NCBI GenBank assembly: GCA_021838445.1
Contig: JAKCDU010000032.1
Location: 1 to 38,265 of the forward strand
From: Actinomycetes bacterium
Lineage (GTDB): Bacteria; Actinomycetota; Acidimicrobiia; Acidimicrobiales; Palsa-688
Reading direction: 5' to 3'
Length of the DNA stretch: 38,265 bases
Made by a program: the position numbers and the translations under genes. Shown here piece by piece: positions 27,585 to 37,062 of the stretch (positions are counted from its first letter, which is position 1; each line of letters begins with the position of its first letter). The notes under the pieces were generated by a model. The model saw only the letters and a program-made list of their open reading frames with translations, searched no databases and was not told where the DNA came from.

Positions 27585-29987
27585 ATGCGCGCCCCCCTTT
27601 CCTGGCTACGCGACTACGCCCCTCTCGACGCGACAGTCGAGCGGCTGACCGAAGTACTGTCCGAGTTGGGTCTCGTCGTCGACGGGGTTGAGCGCCTCGG
27701 GGAGGGCCTGGCCGACGTGGTCGTGGCCCGCATTCTCGACATCCGGCCCCACCCCGACGCCGACCGGATCCGGTTGGTCGACGTGGACCCCGGCGACGGA
27801 GGACCCCTGCAGATCGTCTGCGGAGCGTGGAACTTCCAGGTCGGTGACCTGGTCCCGCTGGCCCCGGTGGGAGCGGTGCTCCCCGGCGACTTCACCATCT
27901 CCAAACGCAAGATGCGCGGCCAGGTTTCCCACGGGATGCTCTGCTCGGCCCGTGAACTGGGCCTGCCCGAGCCGCCCGACGCCACCGACGGACTGCTGAT
28001 CCTCACCCCCGATCTGGCCCCCGCCGGGACTCCGCTCACCGAAGCCCTGGGCATCGAGCCCGACGTGGTGTTCGACCTCGACGTGACCCCCAACCGTCCT
28101 GACGCCCTCTGCATGGCCGGAGTGGCCCGGGACCTGGCCGCCGCCCTCGGCGAGGAGTGGCACTGGCCCGACGCGCCGCCCCTTCCGCCTGTCGTCGACA
28201 CCGTCGGGGCGGCACCTGTGACGGTCGAAGCAGGCGACCTCTGCCCCCGCTTCACCGGCACCCTGATCACCTCCGTGCCGAGCGGGCCGTCCCCGGCCTG
28301 GATGGCCCGGCGACTGGCCCTCGCCGGTATGCGACCCATCAGCGTCGTCGTCGACACGTCCAACTACGTGATGCTCGACGTGGGCCAACCCAACCACGCC
28401 TACGACCGGCGCCACCTCGGTGGGGGCGGCATCCTGGTCCGCCGGGGACGGGAGGGTGAGAAGCTCGAGACCCTCGACGGTGAGCAGCGCGACCTCGGGT
28501 CCGGGGACTGCGTGATCTGTGACGCCGACGGATCCCCGGTCGGGGTGGGCGGCATCATGGGCGGGGCGTCGAGCGAGATCAGCTCCGCTACCACCGACGT
28601 CCTGCTCGAGTGCGCCTGGTTCGAGCCGTCCGCCATCGCCGCCACCGGGAAGCGCTTGGGCCTGAGCTCCGAGGCCCGCACCCGATTCGAGCGCGGCGTC
28701 GATCCGAACGTGGCGTTGCGGGCCGTGGAGCGCTTCTGCTCCCTGCTCGCCGCCGTTCCAGACGGCGAGGCCGTTCGGCGGGGGCCGACCAGCGATGTCT
28801 GCGACTCCTCCCTGCCGGCGGCCCCGCGCCTCGCGCTGCGGACCCGACGGGTCAACCAGATCCTCGGCGTCGACCTCGACGTGGCCACCCTGGAGTCCCT
28901 CCTTCGGCCCCTCGGCTTCCAGACCGATACCGGCCCCGAGGGCCTGACCGTGAAGGTACCGACGTGGCGCCTCGAGGTGACCCGGGAGATCGACCTGATC
29001 GAAGAGGTCGCCCGGATGTGGGGGTACCACCGCATCCCCCGCACCGTGCCGGCCGGGTCAGCCCGGCGCACCGGGGGCCTGACCGCCCCCCAGAAGCAGC
29101 GCCGCCGGATCCGCCAGATGCTCACCGGCACCGGGCTCGACGAGGCGTGGACCACCACCTTCCTCGGCCCCGGGGACCTCGAACGGGCCGGTCTCGATCC
29201 CGCTGCGGTGGAGGTGGAGAACCCGCTCGACCGCTCCGAGTCCCTGCTCCGGACGTCCCTGCTCCCGGGCCTGCTCAAGGCCTTGCGCTTCAATGTCGAC
29301 CGTCAGCTCGAGGATCTGGCGCTGTTCGAGATCGGCCGGGTCTTCGCCCCGCCGGCCGGCGATTCGATCCTGCCCGCCGAGTCCGAGCAGCTGGCCGTGG
29401 TCCTCCTCCCGCCACCGGGCGGGGCGCCCACCGCGGCCGTGACCTCTGCGGTACGGACCTGGCAATGGCTCGCCGAGGCCCTCCGCATCAGTGGCTCCTC
29501 CCTCGAGGCGGCCACCGTGGCCGGCCTGCACCCCGGGCGGGCCGCTCGGATCACCGCCGGCCCGGTCGTGCTCGGTGAGGTGGGAGAGATCGATCCGGCG
29601 GTCGTCGACGCCTACGGCCTGAGCGGCCGAGTCGGGTGGCTGCGGCTCGGTATGGGCCAGCTGCTCGACGCCCCCCGCCGACCCGGCCAGGCCGCCGACG
29701 TCAGCCGCTATCCCGCCGCCGACGTCGACCTGGCATTCGTGTTGGCCGACGAGGTCCCGGCGGCGTCCCTCCTGCGGGCGGTAGGCGCCGCGGGAGGGGA
29801 GCTGCTCGAGGATCTGACCCTCTTCGACGTCTATCGCGGCGAACGCCTGGGGGAGGGGCGACGGAGCCTAGCCGTGCGGGCCCGCTTCAGGGCCATGGAC
29901 CGCACCCTCTCCGACACCGAACTGCAAGCGGCCCGAGCCTCTTTGATCGACGCCGCATCGGGTGTGGGCGCCGAGCTGCGGGCCTGA
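27585..29987 (+). CDS. pheT: Phenylalanyl-tRNA synthetase beta subunit
   Basis: Beta subunit of 800 residues with editing of mischarged Tyr-tRNA. The order is N-terminal OB (tRNA-binding EMAP) domain with HPDADRIRLVDVD and KMRGQVSHGMLCSARELGL, the B3/B4 editing domain with DLDVTPNRPDALCMAGVARD and VVVDTSNYVMLDVGQPNHAY, B5, the catalytic-like core with EIDLIEEVARMWGYHRIP, and the C-terminal ferredoxin-like anticodon-binding domain (SRYPAADVDLAFVLAD to LTLFDVYRG). The ATG is 12 bases after pheS. Its last codons and stop are the first unit of a 13-base tandem repeat. Confidence 0.98.
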   Translation: MRAPLSWLRDYAPLDATVERLTEVLSELGLVVDGVERLGEGLADVVVARILDIRPHPDADRIRLVDVDPGDGGPLQIVCGAWNFQVGDLVPLAPVGAVLPGDFTISKRKMRGQVSHGMLCSARELGLPEPPDATDGLLILTPDLAPAGTPLTEALGIEPDVVFDLDVTPNRPDALCMAGVARDLAAALGEEWHWPDAPPLPPVVDTVGAAPVTVEAGDLCPRFTGTLITSVPSGPSPAWMARRLALAGMRPISVVVDTSNYVMLDVGQPNHAYDRRHLGGGGILVRRGREGEKLETLDGEQRDLGSGDCVICDADGSPVGVGGIMGGASSEISSATTDVLLECAWFEPSAIAATGKRLGLSSEARTRFERGVDPNVALRAVERFCSLLAAVPDGEAVRRGPTSDVCDSSLPAAPRLALRTRRVNQILGVDLDVATLESLLRPLGFQTDTGPEGLTVKVPTWRLEVTREIDLIEEVARMWGYHRIPRTVPAGSARRTGGLTAPQKQRRRIRQMLTGTGLDEAWTTTFLGPGDLERAGLDPAAVEVENPLDRSESLLRTSLLPGLLKALRFNVDRQLEDLALFEIGRVFAPPAGDSILPAESEQLAVVLLPPPGGAPTAAVTSAVRTWQWLAEALRISGSSLEAATVAGLHPGRAARITAGPVVLGEVGEIDPAVVDAYGLSGRVGWLRLGMGQLLDAPRRPGQAADVSRYPAADVDLAFVLADEVPAASLLRAVGAAGGELLEDLTLFDVYRGERLGEGRRSLAVRARFRAMDRTLSDTELQAARASLIDAASGVGAELRA

Positions 29988-30044
29988 GCTACGGGCCTGA
30001 GCTACGGGCCTGAGCCGGGGGCCTGAGCCGGGGGCCTGAGCCGG
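29980..30044 (+). repeat. 13-base tandem repeat spanning the pheT stop
   Basis: Five units in a row: GGGCCTGAGCTAC twice (29980-30005) and GGGCCTGAGCCGG three times (30006-30044), followed by a partial unit. The first unit includes the pheT stop codon. Units within each type are identical, which points to recent slippage-type growth. Confidence 0.95.
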
Positions 30045-30063
30045 GGGCACGGTCGGCTCCCCT

Positions 30064-30083
30064 GGTCGGCGACCCCACCGACC
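30064..30083 (+). terminator. Possible weak terminator between pheT and argC
   Basis: GGTCGG (30064-30069) pairs with CCGACC (30078-30083) around an 8-base loop. There is no T-run. Position after pheT and before the argC promoter suits a terminator, but the stem is short. Confidence 0.3.
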
Positions 30084-30094
30084 CCACCAGTGGT

Positions 30095-30108
30095 CGTATC
30101 TTTATGCA
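30095..30108 (+). promoter_or_regulatory. Candidate ARG box (ArgR operator) before argC
   Basis: CGTATCTTTATGCA resembles the 14-base ARG-box half-operator (TGAAT-4 AT-ANNCA type), agreeing at 7 of 10 outer positions with an AT-rich centre. It ends 8 bases before the -10 element of argC, where bound ArgR would block RNA polymerase. The AT content stands out from the flanks. argR itself is in this operon. Confidence 0.42.
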
Positions 30109-30116
30109 GGTGTGTG

Positions 30117-30122
30117 TATAGT
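30117..30122 (+). promoter_or_regulatory. -10 element for leaderless argC mRNA
   Basis: TATAGT is followed by exactly 6 bases (GTTGGG) and then GTG 30129. No Shine-Dalgarno precedes that GTG. The arrangement predicts transcription starting at the first base of argC. Confidence 0.58.
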
Positions 30123-30128
30123 GTTGGG

Positions 30129-31136
30129 GTGCTCAATGTAGGAGTGTTCGGAGCGTCGGGGTTCGGCGGCGCAGAGTTGCTGCGCCTGCTCGCCGGCCAC
30201 CCGCAGATGGATCTGAAGCTGGCCACCGCCGACACCCAGGCCGGCGGCCGGGTGGCCGACCTCTACCCGAGCCTGGCCGCGGCTTACCCCGACACCGTCT
30301 TCGCCGACGCCGATCCCGTGGCCGCCGACGGGCTCGACCTCGTGTTCCTGGCCTTGCCCCACGGAGCCTCGCAGGGCCTCGTACCAGAGCTGCGCGAGCG
30401 GGCCGGGGTGGTGGTCGACCTGGCCGCCGACTTCCGCCTGAAGGACCCGGCGCTGTATCCGGCCTGGTACGGCGAGGACCACCAGCACCCTGAGCTGCTG
30501 GCCGAGGCAGTGTTCGGTCTGCCCGAACTGTTTCGCGCCGACCTGCCCGGCGCCACCTTGGTGGCGGCCGCCGGTTGCTACGTCACCGCCGCCTCGCTGG
30601 CCCTGGCCCCGCTGGTCCGCCACGGGGTCGTCGAGGCCCGGGGGGTGATCGTCGACGCCGCCAGCGGTGTCTCGGGCGCGGGTCGGGTACCCAAGGCCAA
30701 CACCCACTTCAACACCGTCGACGAGGACTTCACGGCCTACGGGCTGCTGCGCCACCGCCACACTCCTGAGATGGAGCAGGCCACCGGGGCCTCCATCCTG
30801 TTCACCCCTCACCTCGCCCCGATGAACCGGGGCATCCTGGCCACCTGCTACGCCCGCGCCACCGACGGGCGCGACCCGCTGGAGGTCCTGGCCGACGCCT
30901 ACCGCGGCGAGCCGTTCATCGTGGTCAGCGACCGCCCGCCGTCCACCAAGGCCACTCTCGGCTCCAACAGCGCCCACCTGACGGCCCGCGTGGACCGGCG
31001 CACCGGCTGGGTCATCACCATGTGCGCCCTCGACAACCTCACCAAAGGCGCCGCTGGTCAGGCCATCCAGTGCGCCAACGCCGCCCTCGGCCTACCCGAG
31101 ACGGCGGGCCTCCCGGTCGTGGGGGTGTACCCGTGA
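30129..31136 (+). CDS. argC: N-acetyl-gamma-glutamyl-phosphate reductase
   Basis: Reduces N-acetylglutamyl phosphate to the semialdehyde in arginine synthesis. The 335-residue protein begins VLNVGVFGASGFGGAELLRL with the NADP-binding GASGFGG, and has the catalytic cysteine in AAGCYVTAASLAL (about Cys150), SGAGRVPKANTHF, and TPHLAPMNRGILAT. GTG 30129 fits the family start. The longer open frame from 30090 runs through the promoter elements and adds an unrelated tail. The stop overlaps argB as GTGA. It opens the arg operon argC-argB-argD-argF-argR. Confidence 0.97.
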   Translation: MLNVGVFGASGFGGAELLRLLAGHPQMDLKLATADTQAGGRVADLYPSLAAAYPDTVFADADPVAADGLDLVFLALPHGASQGLVPELRERAGVVVDLAADFRLKDPALYPAWYGEDHQHPELLAEAVFGLPELFRADLPGATLVAAAGCYVTAASLALAPLVRHGVVEARGVIVDAASGVSGAGRVPKANTHFNTVDEDFTAYGLLRHRHTPEMEQATGASILFTPHLAPMNRGILATCYARATDGRDPLEVLADAYRGEPFIVVSDRPPSTKATLGSNSAHLTARVDRRTGWVITMCALDNLTKGAAGQAIQCANAALGLPETAGLPVVGVYP

Positions 31137-32095
31137 GCTCGCCCGCCGGACTCCCCGCCGCTGAGGCCGCCGGCTCGCCCGCCGGACCACCCGCCGACGA
31201 GGCCGGCGGACCAGGCGCCGACAAGGCCGCCAACTCGCCCGCCGACAAGGCCGGCGTCCTCGTCGAGGCCCTGCCCTACATCCGTCGGTTCTGGGGACTC
31301 ACCGTCGTCATCAAGTACGGGGGCAACGCCCTGGCCGCGTCGGACGCCGATCTCGACCCCCTCGCCACCTTCGCCACCGACGTGGTGCTGATGCGCTCGG
31401 TTGGGATGCGACCCATCGTGGTCCACGGCGGAGGACCCCAGATCGGCGAGATGATGAGCCGGCTCGGCAAGGTTCCCCGTTTCATCGATGGACTTCGGGT
31501 CACCGACGCGGAGACCCTCGACATCGCCCGGATGGTCCTCGTCGGCAAGGTCAATCGTGACATCGTAAGTGCCATCAACGTCCACGGCGCTCTGGCCGTC
31601 GGCGTCTCCGGCGAGGACGCCGGCCTCCTCAACGCCGAGGCCCGTCATCCCGATCTCGGCTTCGTCGGCGATGTGGCCTCGGTCAACCCCGACCTTCTGC
31701 TCCGCCTCATCGCCGAGGACCTGATTCCGGTCGTGGCGACCATCGGCAGCGACGAGACCGGACAGTCCTACAACATCAACGCCGATACCGCCGCCGGCGC
31801 TCTCGCCGTCGCTGTCGGAGCCGCCAAGCTGGTGTATCTCACCGACGTGGACGGCATCCGTACCGACCGCCACGACCCGGCCACGCGCCTGTCGCGGGTC
31901 ACCACCGCCGACCTCGACGCCATGATCGCGTCGGGAGCCGTCGACGGCGGCATGATCCCGAAGGTGCGGTCCTGCATCGAAGCCGTCCTCGGAGGCGTCG
32001 CCTCGGCCCATGTCCTCGACGGGAGCGCCCCGCACGCCCTCCTGCTCGAGATATTCACCCACGAAGGAGTAGGAACCATGGTGGTGCCCTCATGA
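31133..32095 (+). CDS. argB: Acetylglutamate kinase
   Basis: Phosphorylates N-acetylglutamate. The conserved kinase (about 40-320) has VLVEALPYIRRFWGLTVVIK then YGGNAL, VVHGGGPQIGEMM, VGVSGEDAGLL, NINADTAAGALAVAVGA and GGMIPKV. The first 40 or so residues are an Ala/Pro/Gly-rich tail built of short in-frame repeats (SPAG, ADKA), not typical of the family. GTG 31133 overlaps the argC stop, and no later ATG or GTG gives a full-length kinase except GTC/CTC codons, so the tail is probably translated. In most actinobacteria argJ lies between argC and argB; it is missing here. Confidence 0.96.
   Translation: MSSPAGLPAAEAAGSPAGPPADEAGGPGADKAANSPADKAGVLVEALPYIRRFWGLTVVIKYGGNALAASDADLDPLATFATDVVLMRSVGMRPIVVHGGGPQIGEMMSRLGKVPRFIDGLRVTDAETLDIARMVLVGKVNRDIVSAINVHGALAVGVSGEDAGLLNAEARHPDLGFVGDVASVNPDLLLRLIAEDLIPVVATIGSDETGQSYNINADTAAGALAVAVGAAKLVYLTDVDGIRTDRHDPATRLSRVTTADLDAMIASGAVDGGMIPKVRSCIEAVLGGVASAHVLDGSAPHALLLEIFTHEGVGTMVVPS
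31137..31253 (+). repeat. In-frame degenerate repeats in argB N-terminal tail
   Basis: GCTCGCCCGCCGGA occurs at 31137-31150 and 31173-31186, with a shortened copy CTCGCCCGCCG at 31234-31244. GCCGACAAGGCCG occurs at 31217-31229 and 31241-31253. The spacings of 36 and 24 bases keep the reading frame. Confidence 0.85.
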
Positions 32096-33231
32096 ACCTC
32101 ATGAACACCTATCCTCCCCAGCCGGTCACCTTCGTGCGCGGCTCGGGCAGCCGGCTCTGGGACGACCAGGGACGGAGCTACCTGGACTTCCTGTCCGGAC
32201 TGGCGGTGACGTCGCTCGGCCACGCCCATCCCGACGTGGCCGCCGCCATCTGCGAGCAAGCGGCGACCCTGCTGCACACGTCCAACCTGTTCGCCACCGT
32301 GCCCCAGCGGGAGGTGGCAGCGACCCTGGACCGCCTCGTCGACGCCGGTGGGGGCCGGGTCTTCTTCTGCAACAGCGGCGCCGAGGCCAACGAGGCGGCC
32401 ATCAAGCTGGCCCGCAAGTGGGGTGGCCGGGGCCGCCACGTGGTGGTCAGCGCCTACGGTTCGTTCCACGGCCGGACCCTCGCCACCCTGCACGCGACGG
32501 GACAACCGGCCAAGCACGAAGCCTTCCAACCGCTGCCGGAGGGCTTCCGCCACGTCGCCTGGCAGGACATCGACGACCTCGACCGGGCCATCGACGGCAC
32601 CGTCGCTGCGGTCCTGCTGGAGCCGGTACAGGGGGAAGGTGGGGTTCAGCCGGCCGGACCCGACTACTTCCGCGCCGTCCGGCGACTCTGCGACGAGCAG
32701 GGGGTGCTCATGATGGTCGACGAGGTGCAAACCGGCCTCGGGCGTACGGGTGAGTGGTTCGCCTTCCAGCACTACGGGGTACGCCCCGACGTGGTCACCA
32801 TGGCCAAGGCCCTCGGCAACGGCGTCCCCATCGGCGCCTGCTGGGCCCGCTCCGACGTTGCCGACGCCTTCGTCCCCGGTGACCACGCCACGACCTTCGG
32901 AGGGCAACCTCTGGCGGCGGCCGCAGCCCGGGCCGTGCTGGCGGTCATGCAAGCCGAGGACGTCCCGGCCCGGGCCCGGCGCGCCGGCGGCCGACTGAGC
33001 CGAGCCCTGGAGGGCGTGCCGGGCCTAGCGGGGGTGCGGGGCCTCGGCCTGCTCGTCGCCGCCGAGCTGGAGCCGGGCCGTCCCGCCGGGGAGGTGGCGT
33101 CAGCCGCGCTCGAAGCCGGCCTGGTGGTGAACGCCGTGACCCCGACCGCCCTGCGCCTGGCCCCGTCACTCCTGGTGACAGATGACGAGATAGACGAAGC
33201 AGTGACGATCCTGGCCCAGGTGACGGCATGA
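32092..33231 (+). CDS. argD: Acetylornithine aminotransferase
   Basis: PLP enzyme that makes N-acetylornithine. The 379-residue class III aminotransferase has FLSGLAVTSLGHAHP, FFCNSGAEANEAAIKLARKW, the SFHGRT loop, LLEPVQGEGGV, MMVDEVQTGLGRTG and the PLP lysine in VTMAKALGNGVPIGA (about Lys239). The ATG overlaps the argB stop as ATGA; ATG 32101 three codons on is a possible alternative. The downstream stop overlaps argF the same way. Confidence 0.97.
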   Translation: MNLMNTYPPQPVTFVRGSGSRLWDDQGRSYLDFLSGLAVTSLGHAHPDVAAAICEQAATLLHTSNLFATVPQREVAATLDRLVDAGGGRVFFCNSGAEANEAAIKLARKWGGRGRHVVVSAYGSFHGRTLATLHATGQPAKHEAFQPLPEGFRHVAWQDIDDLDRAIDGTVAAVLLEPVQGEGGVQPAGPDYFRAVRRLCDEQGVLMMVDEVQTGLGRTGEWFAFQHYGVRPDVVTMAKALGNGVPIGACWARSDVADAFVPGDHATTFGGQPLAAAAARAVLAVMQAEDVPARARRAGGRLSRALEGVPGLAGVRGLGLLVAAELEPGRPAGEVASAALEAGLVVNAVTPTALRLAPSLLVTDDEIDEAVTILAQVTA

Positions 33232-34127
33232 CCTCCGACCGCAGACACCTGCTCGATCTCGACGATCTGACCTCGGGGGAGCTCGAGACCATCCTCGATC
33301 TCTGCTCCCCCGAGCGGGCCGATCCGGTCCTGGCCGGCAAGGGTGTGGCCCTCATCTTCGAGAAGCCCTCCAATCGCACCCGTAACGCCTCGGAGATGGC
33401 GGTGGTCCAGCTCGGCGGTCACCCCGTGAGCATCCGGGGCGAGGAGATCGGCCTCGGTGTGCGCGAATCCGTGGAGGACGTGACGCGCGTCCTGGCCCGC
33501 TACCACGCCCTGATCGGCGCCCGGGTCTTCGACCACCGCCACCTCGAGCAGATGTCCGGGGTGGGGGAGGTGCCGATCGTCAACCTCCTTTCCGATCTCG
33601 CCCATCCCACGCAGGTCGTGGCCGACCTGCTGACGCTGCGCCAGCGCTGGTCCGAGCTCGAGGGGCACACCATCGCCTGGGTCGGTGACGGCAACAACGT
33701 GGCCCGCAGCCTGGTCATCGGCGCCGCGCTGGCGGGTGTCTCGGTCCGTCTGGCCTGCCCGGCCGGCCACGAGGTGGACCCCGTGGCCGTAGACGCGGCG
33801 CGCGCCCAAGGCGTGGAGGTGTACGAGACGTCGCGACCCGACCAGGCGGTCGAGGGCGCCGAGGCGGTCTACACCGACGTCTGGGTGTCGATGGGCCAGG
33901 AGCAGGAAGCCCGAGACAAGGAGGACGCGTTCGCCGGCTACACCGTCACCACCGAGCTGATGGACCAGGCCGCGCCGGGTGCCGTCTTCCTGCACTGCCT
34001 GCCGGCCCACCGGGGCATGGAGGTCGACGCCGCAGTCATCGACGGTCCGGCCAGCGTGGTGTGGGATCAGGCCGAGAACCGCATGCACGCAGCGCGGGCC
34101 GTCTTCCAGTGGCTCGTGACCCGATGA
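33228..34127 (+). CDS. argF: Ornithine carbamoyltransferase
   Basis: Joins carbamoyl phosphate and ornithine to citrulline. The 299-residue protein has the carbamoyl-phosphate motif as SNRTR (about 48-52) where STRTR is usual, followed by NASEMAVVQLGG. Other landmarks are LSDLAHPTQVVADLLTL (HPTQ for the common HPCQ), WVGDGNNVARS, the ornithine-side TDVWVSMGQE, and HCLPAHRGMEV with the catalytic Cys. The last two separate it from aspartate carbamoyltransferase. The ATG overlaps argD by 4 bases, and the stop overlaps argR by 4. Confidence 0.95.
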   Translation: MTSDRRHLLDLDDLTSGELETILDLCSPERADPVLAGKGVALIFEKPSNRTRNASEMAVVQLGGHPVSIRGEEIGLGVRESVEDVTRVLARYHALIGARVFDHRHLEQMSGVGEVPIVNLLSDLAHPTQVVADLLTLRQRWSELEGHTIAWVGDGNNVARSLVIGAALAGVSVRLACPAGHEVDPVAVDAARAQGVEVYETSRPDQAVEGAEAVYTDVWVSMGQEQEARDKEDAFAGYTVTTELMDQAAPGAVFLHCLPAHRGMEVDAAVIDGPASVVWDQAENRMHAARAVFQWLVTR

Positions 34128-34591
34128 GGCTCTCGCGCGCCGCCCGCCAGCACCGCATCGTCCAGATCCTGGAGAAATCGGCGGTGAGCAGCCAGCAGCA
34201 GCTCGTGGAGATCCTCGCCGAAGCCGGGGTGGAGGCCACCCAGGCCACCGTCTCGCGCGACCTGGAGGAGATCGGCGCGGTCAAGGTGAGGGCGGCCGGG
34301 GGCGAATCGGTCTACGCCGTACCCGACCTGCCCAAGGACCGGGTGGCCCCCGAGGAGCATCTGCGGAGGGTCCTCGGGGACTGGGTGGTCGAGGTGGCCT
34401 GCTCGGCCAACCTGGTGATCGTCCGTACCCCGCCCGGTTCGGCCCACGTAGTAGCGTCCGCCCTCGACCGGGCCGGCCTCCCCGAGATACTCGGAACGGT
34501 CGCCGGTGATGACACCATCTTGGTGGTGGCCGTCGAGACGGTGGGAGGAGCGGGCCTGGCCGACCGGCTCAGCTCGCTGGCGGGATTGTGA
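34124..34591 (+). CDS. argR: Arginine repressor ArgR
   Basis: Hexameric arginine-responsive repressor of the arg genes. The 155-residue protein has the winged-helix N-domain with ATQATVSRDLEEIGAVKV and the C-terminal oligomerisation and arginine-binding domain with GTVAGDDTILVV (GDDT binds arginine). The ATG overlaps the argF stop, so the repressor is made with the enzymes it controls. Candidate operators are described before argC and after argR. Confidence 0.97.
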   Translation: MRLSRAARQHRIVQILEKSAVSSQQQLVEILAEAGVEATQATVSRDLEEIGAVKVRAAGGESVYAVPDLPKDRVAPEEHLRRVLGDWVVEVACSANLVIVRTPPGSAHVVASALDRAGLPEILGTVAGDDTILVVAVETVGGAGLADRLSSLAGL

Positions 34592-34596
34592 GTCGC

Positions 34597-34610
34597 TGAA
34601 CATGCATTTC
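34597..34610 (+). promoter_or_regulatory. Candidate ARG box between argR and argH
   Basis: TGAACATGCATTTC resembles the ARG-box consensus TGAAT-4-ATTCA at most outer positions and is AT-rich in a GC-rich setting. It lies 5 bases after the argR stop and before the small Arg-rich ORF. A separate promoter for argH in this gap is possible; no clear -35/-10 pair is seen. Confidence 0.33.
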
Positions 34611-34631
34611 TCTTCTAGAGGAGCTTCTACG

Positions 34632-34690
34632 GTGCCCAGACGGTCGACAGAGCGTTCACTCCGCCATCTCCAGGCGGGCGGGAAGGCCCG

Positions 34691-34694
<4 letters not shown>
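34632..34694 (+). CDS. Arg-rich 20-codon ORF coupled to argH
   Basis: A GTG 9 bases after AGAGGAG (34616-34622 region, the best Shine-Dalgarno in the arg operon) opens a 20-codon frame: MPRRSTERSLRHLQAGGKAR. Its TGA overlaps the argH ATG as ATGA. Five of 20 codons are Arg, written AGA, CGG, CGT, CGC and CGA, that is five of the six Arg codons. I infer either a leader peptide that makes argH translation depend on charged Arg-tRNA, or simply a coupling ORF. It has no recognised domain and is not a trace of argG. Homologs are unknown to me. Confidence 0.5.
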
Positions 34695-36062
<1,368 letters not shown>

Positions 36063-36076
<14 letters not shown>

Positions 36077-36692
36077 CCGTTCCCTCCTGGCCCGACCGGC
36101 ACCGGTCGTGGCGCCACGGCTCCTCAACAAGCTGCTCGTGGGCGAGGACGGCCGGACCGGTCGCATAATCGAGGTCGAGGCCTACGACGGCGAGCACGAC
36201 CCGGCGTCGCACGCCTTCCGGGGCCGGACCGCTCGCAACGGCGTCATGTTCGGACCGGCCGGACACCTCTACGTCTACTTCAGCTACGGCGTCCACTGGT
36301 GCGCCAACGTGGTCACCGGCATCGAAGGGTCAGCCTCGGCGGTGCTCCTGCGGGCGCTCGAGCCCGTCGCCGGGCTGGACCTCATGCGCGCCGCTCGCTG
36401 GCGGACCCAGAAGCGCCAGGTCGACCGGGATCTGTGTCGCGGTCCGGGCCGGCTCACCCAGGCCATGGGCATAGAGGGGACCGCCGACGGCCTCGACCTG
36501 TGCTGTCCCAGTAGCCGCTGGATCCTGGCCTCGGACGGCACGCCGCCACCGCGTCACCCCCGATCGTCGGGCCGGATCGGTGTCTCCGCTGCCGTCGAGC
36601 GGCAGTGGCGCTGGACCGTCCCCGACCACCCCGGTGTGTCTCTGAACCCGTCGCGCCCAGGAACCTGGCGCCGGCGCGGCGAAGTTCCCTGA
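36063..36692 (+). CDS. 3-methyladenine DNA glycosylase (AAG/MPG family)
   Basis: Base-excision repair enzyme that removes alkylated purines. The 209-residue protein has LLNKLLVGEDGRTGRIIEVE followed by AYD, with the catalytic Glu39 and the intercalating-region Tyr41, then ASHAFRGRTARNGVMFGPAG, LYVYFSYGVHWCANVV and GPGRLTQAMGI, all typical of AAG/MPG. TTG 36063 overlaps the end of argH by 14 bases; no better start is seen. Coupling to the arg operon seems to be a matter of position, with no metabolic link. Confidence 0.93.
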
Positions 36693-36693
36693 G

Positions 36694-36741
36694 ACCGAAG
36701 CGTCCCACCCCGACCCCGGGCCCGGGTGCGAAGGCTTCGGT
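36694..36741 (+). terminator. Hairpin after the glycosylase gene, likely operon terminator
   Basis: ACCGAAGC (36694-36701) pairs with GCTTCGGT (36734-36741), enclosing a second palindrome CCCGGGCCCGGG. It begins one base after the stop codon. No T-run follows. It probably ends the arg operon transcript. Confidence 0.5.
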
Positions 36742-37062
36742 GGCGGACCGGCCCAGCTGGCGGCGGCCGGTGGGGAAAGCTCGGGCCGGGCTGGAGCAGT
36801 GGAGCTTCTGCGTCCCGACCAGTTGCCGGCTGTACCATCGGGTACCCAGGTCAACACCAGCACTCGCCCCGAGGAATGTCGCCGCCGCCCTTTCCCGAGT
36901 AGGGCTTCCCTATGAGTGGGGTGCTGGGATCACGGGCTCACGCGAGCTTGCCCGTCCCGGGCCCGGGACAGCCGTGCGCTTTAGCGCTCGGGGCCGCGGG
37001 TTCGGCAGCGCCGGGGTTGGGCGGGTGTCGCCACCTCCGAGGGCGGCGGTGCAGTCAGCGCC

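Noticed and set aside
34592-34690. Remnant of argG between argR and argH
   Set aside because: No trace of the argG N-terminal SGGLDTS motif or any argG-like sequence in the roughly 100 bases.
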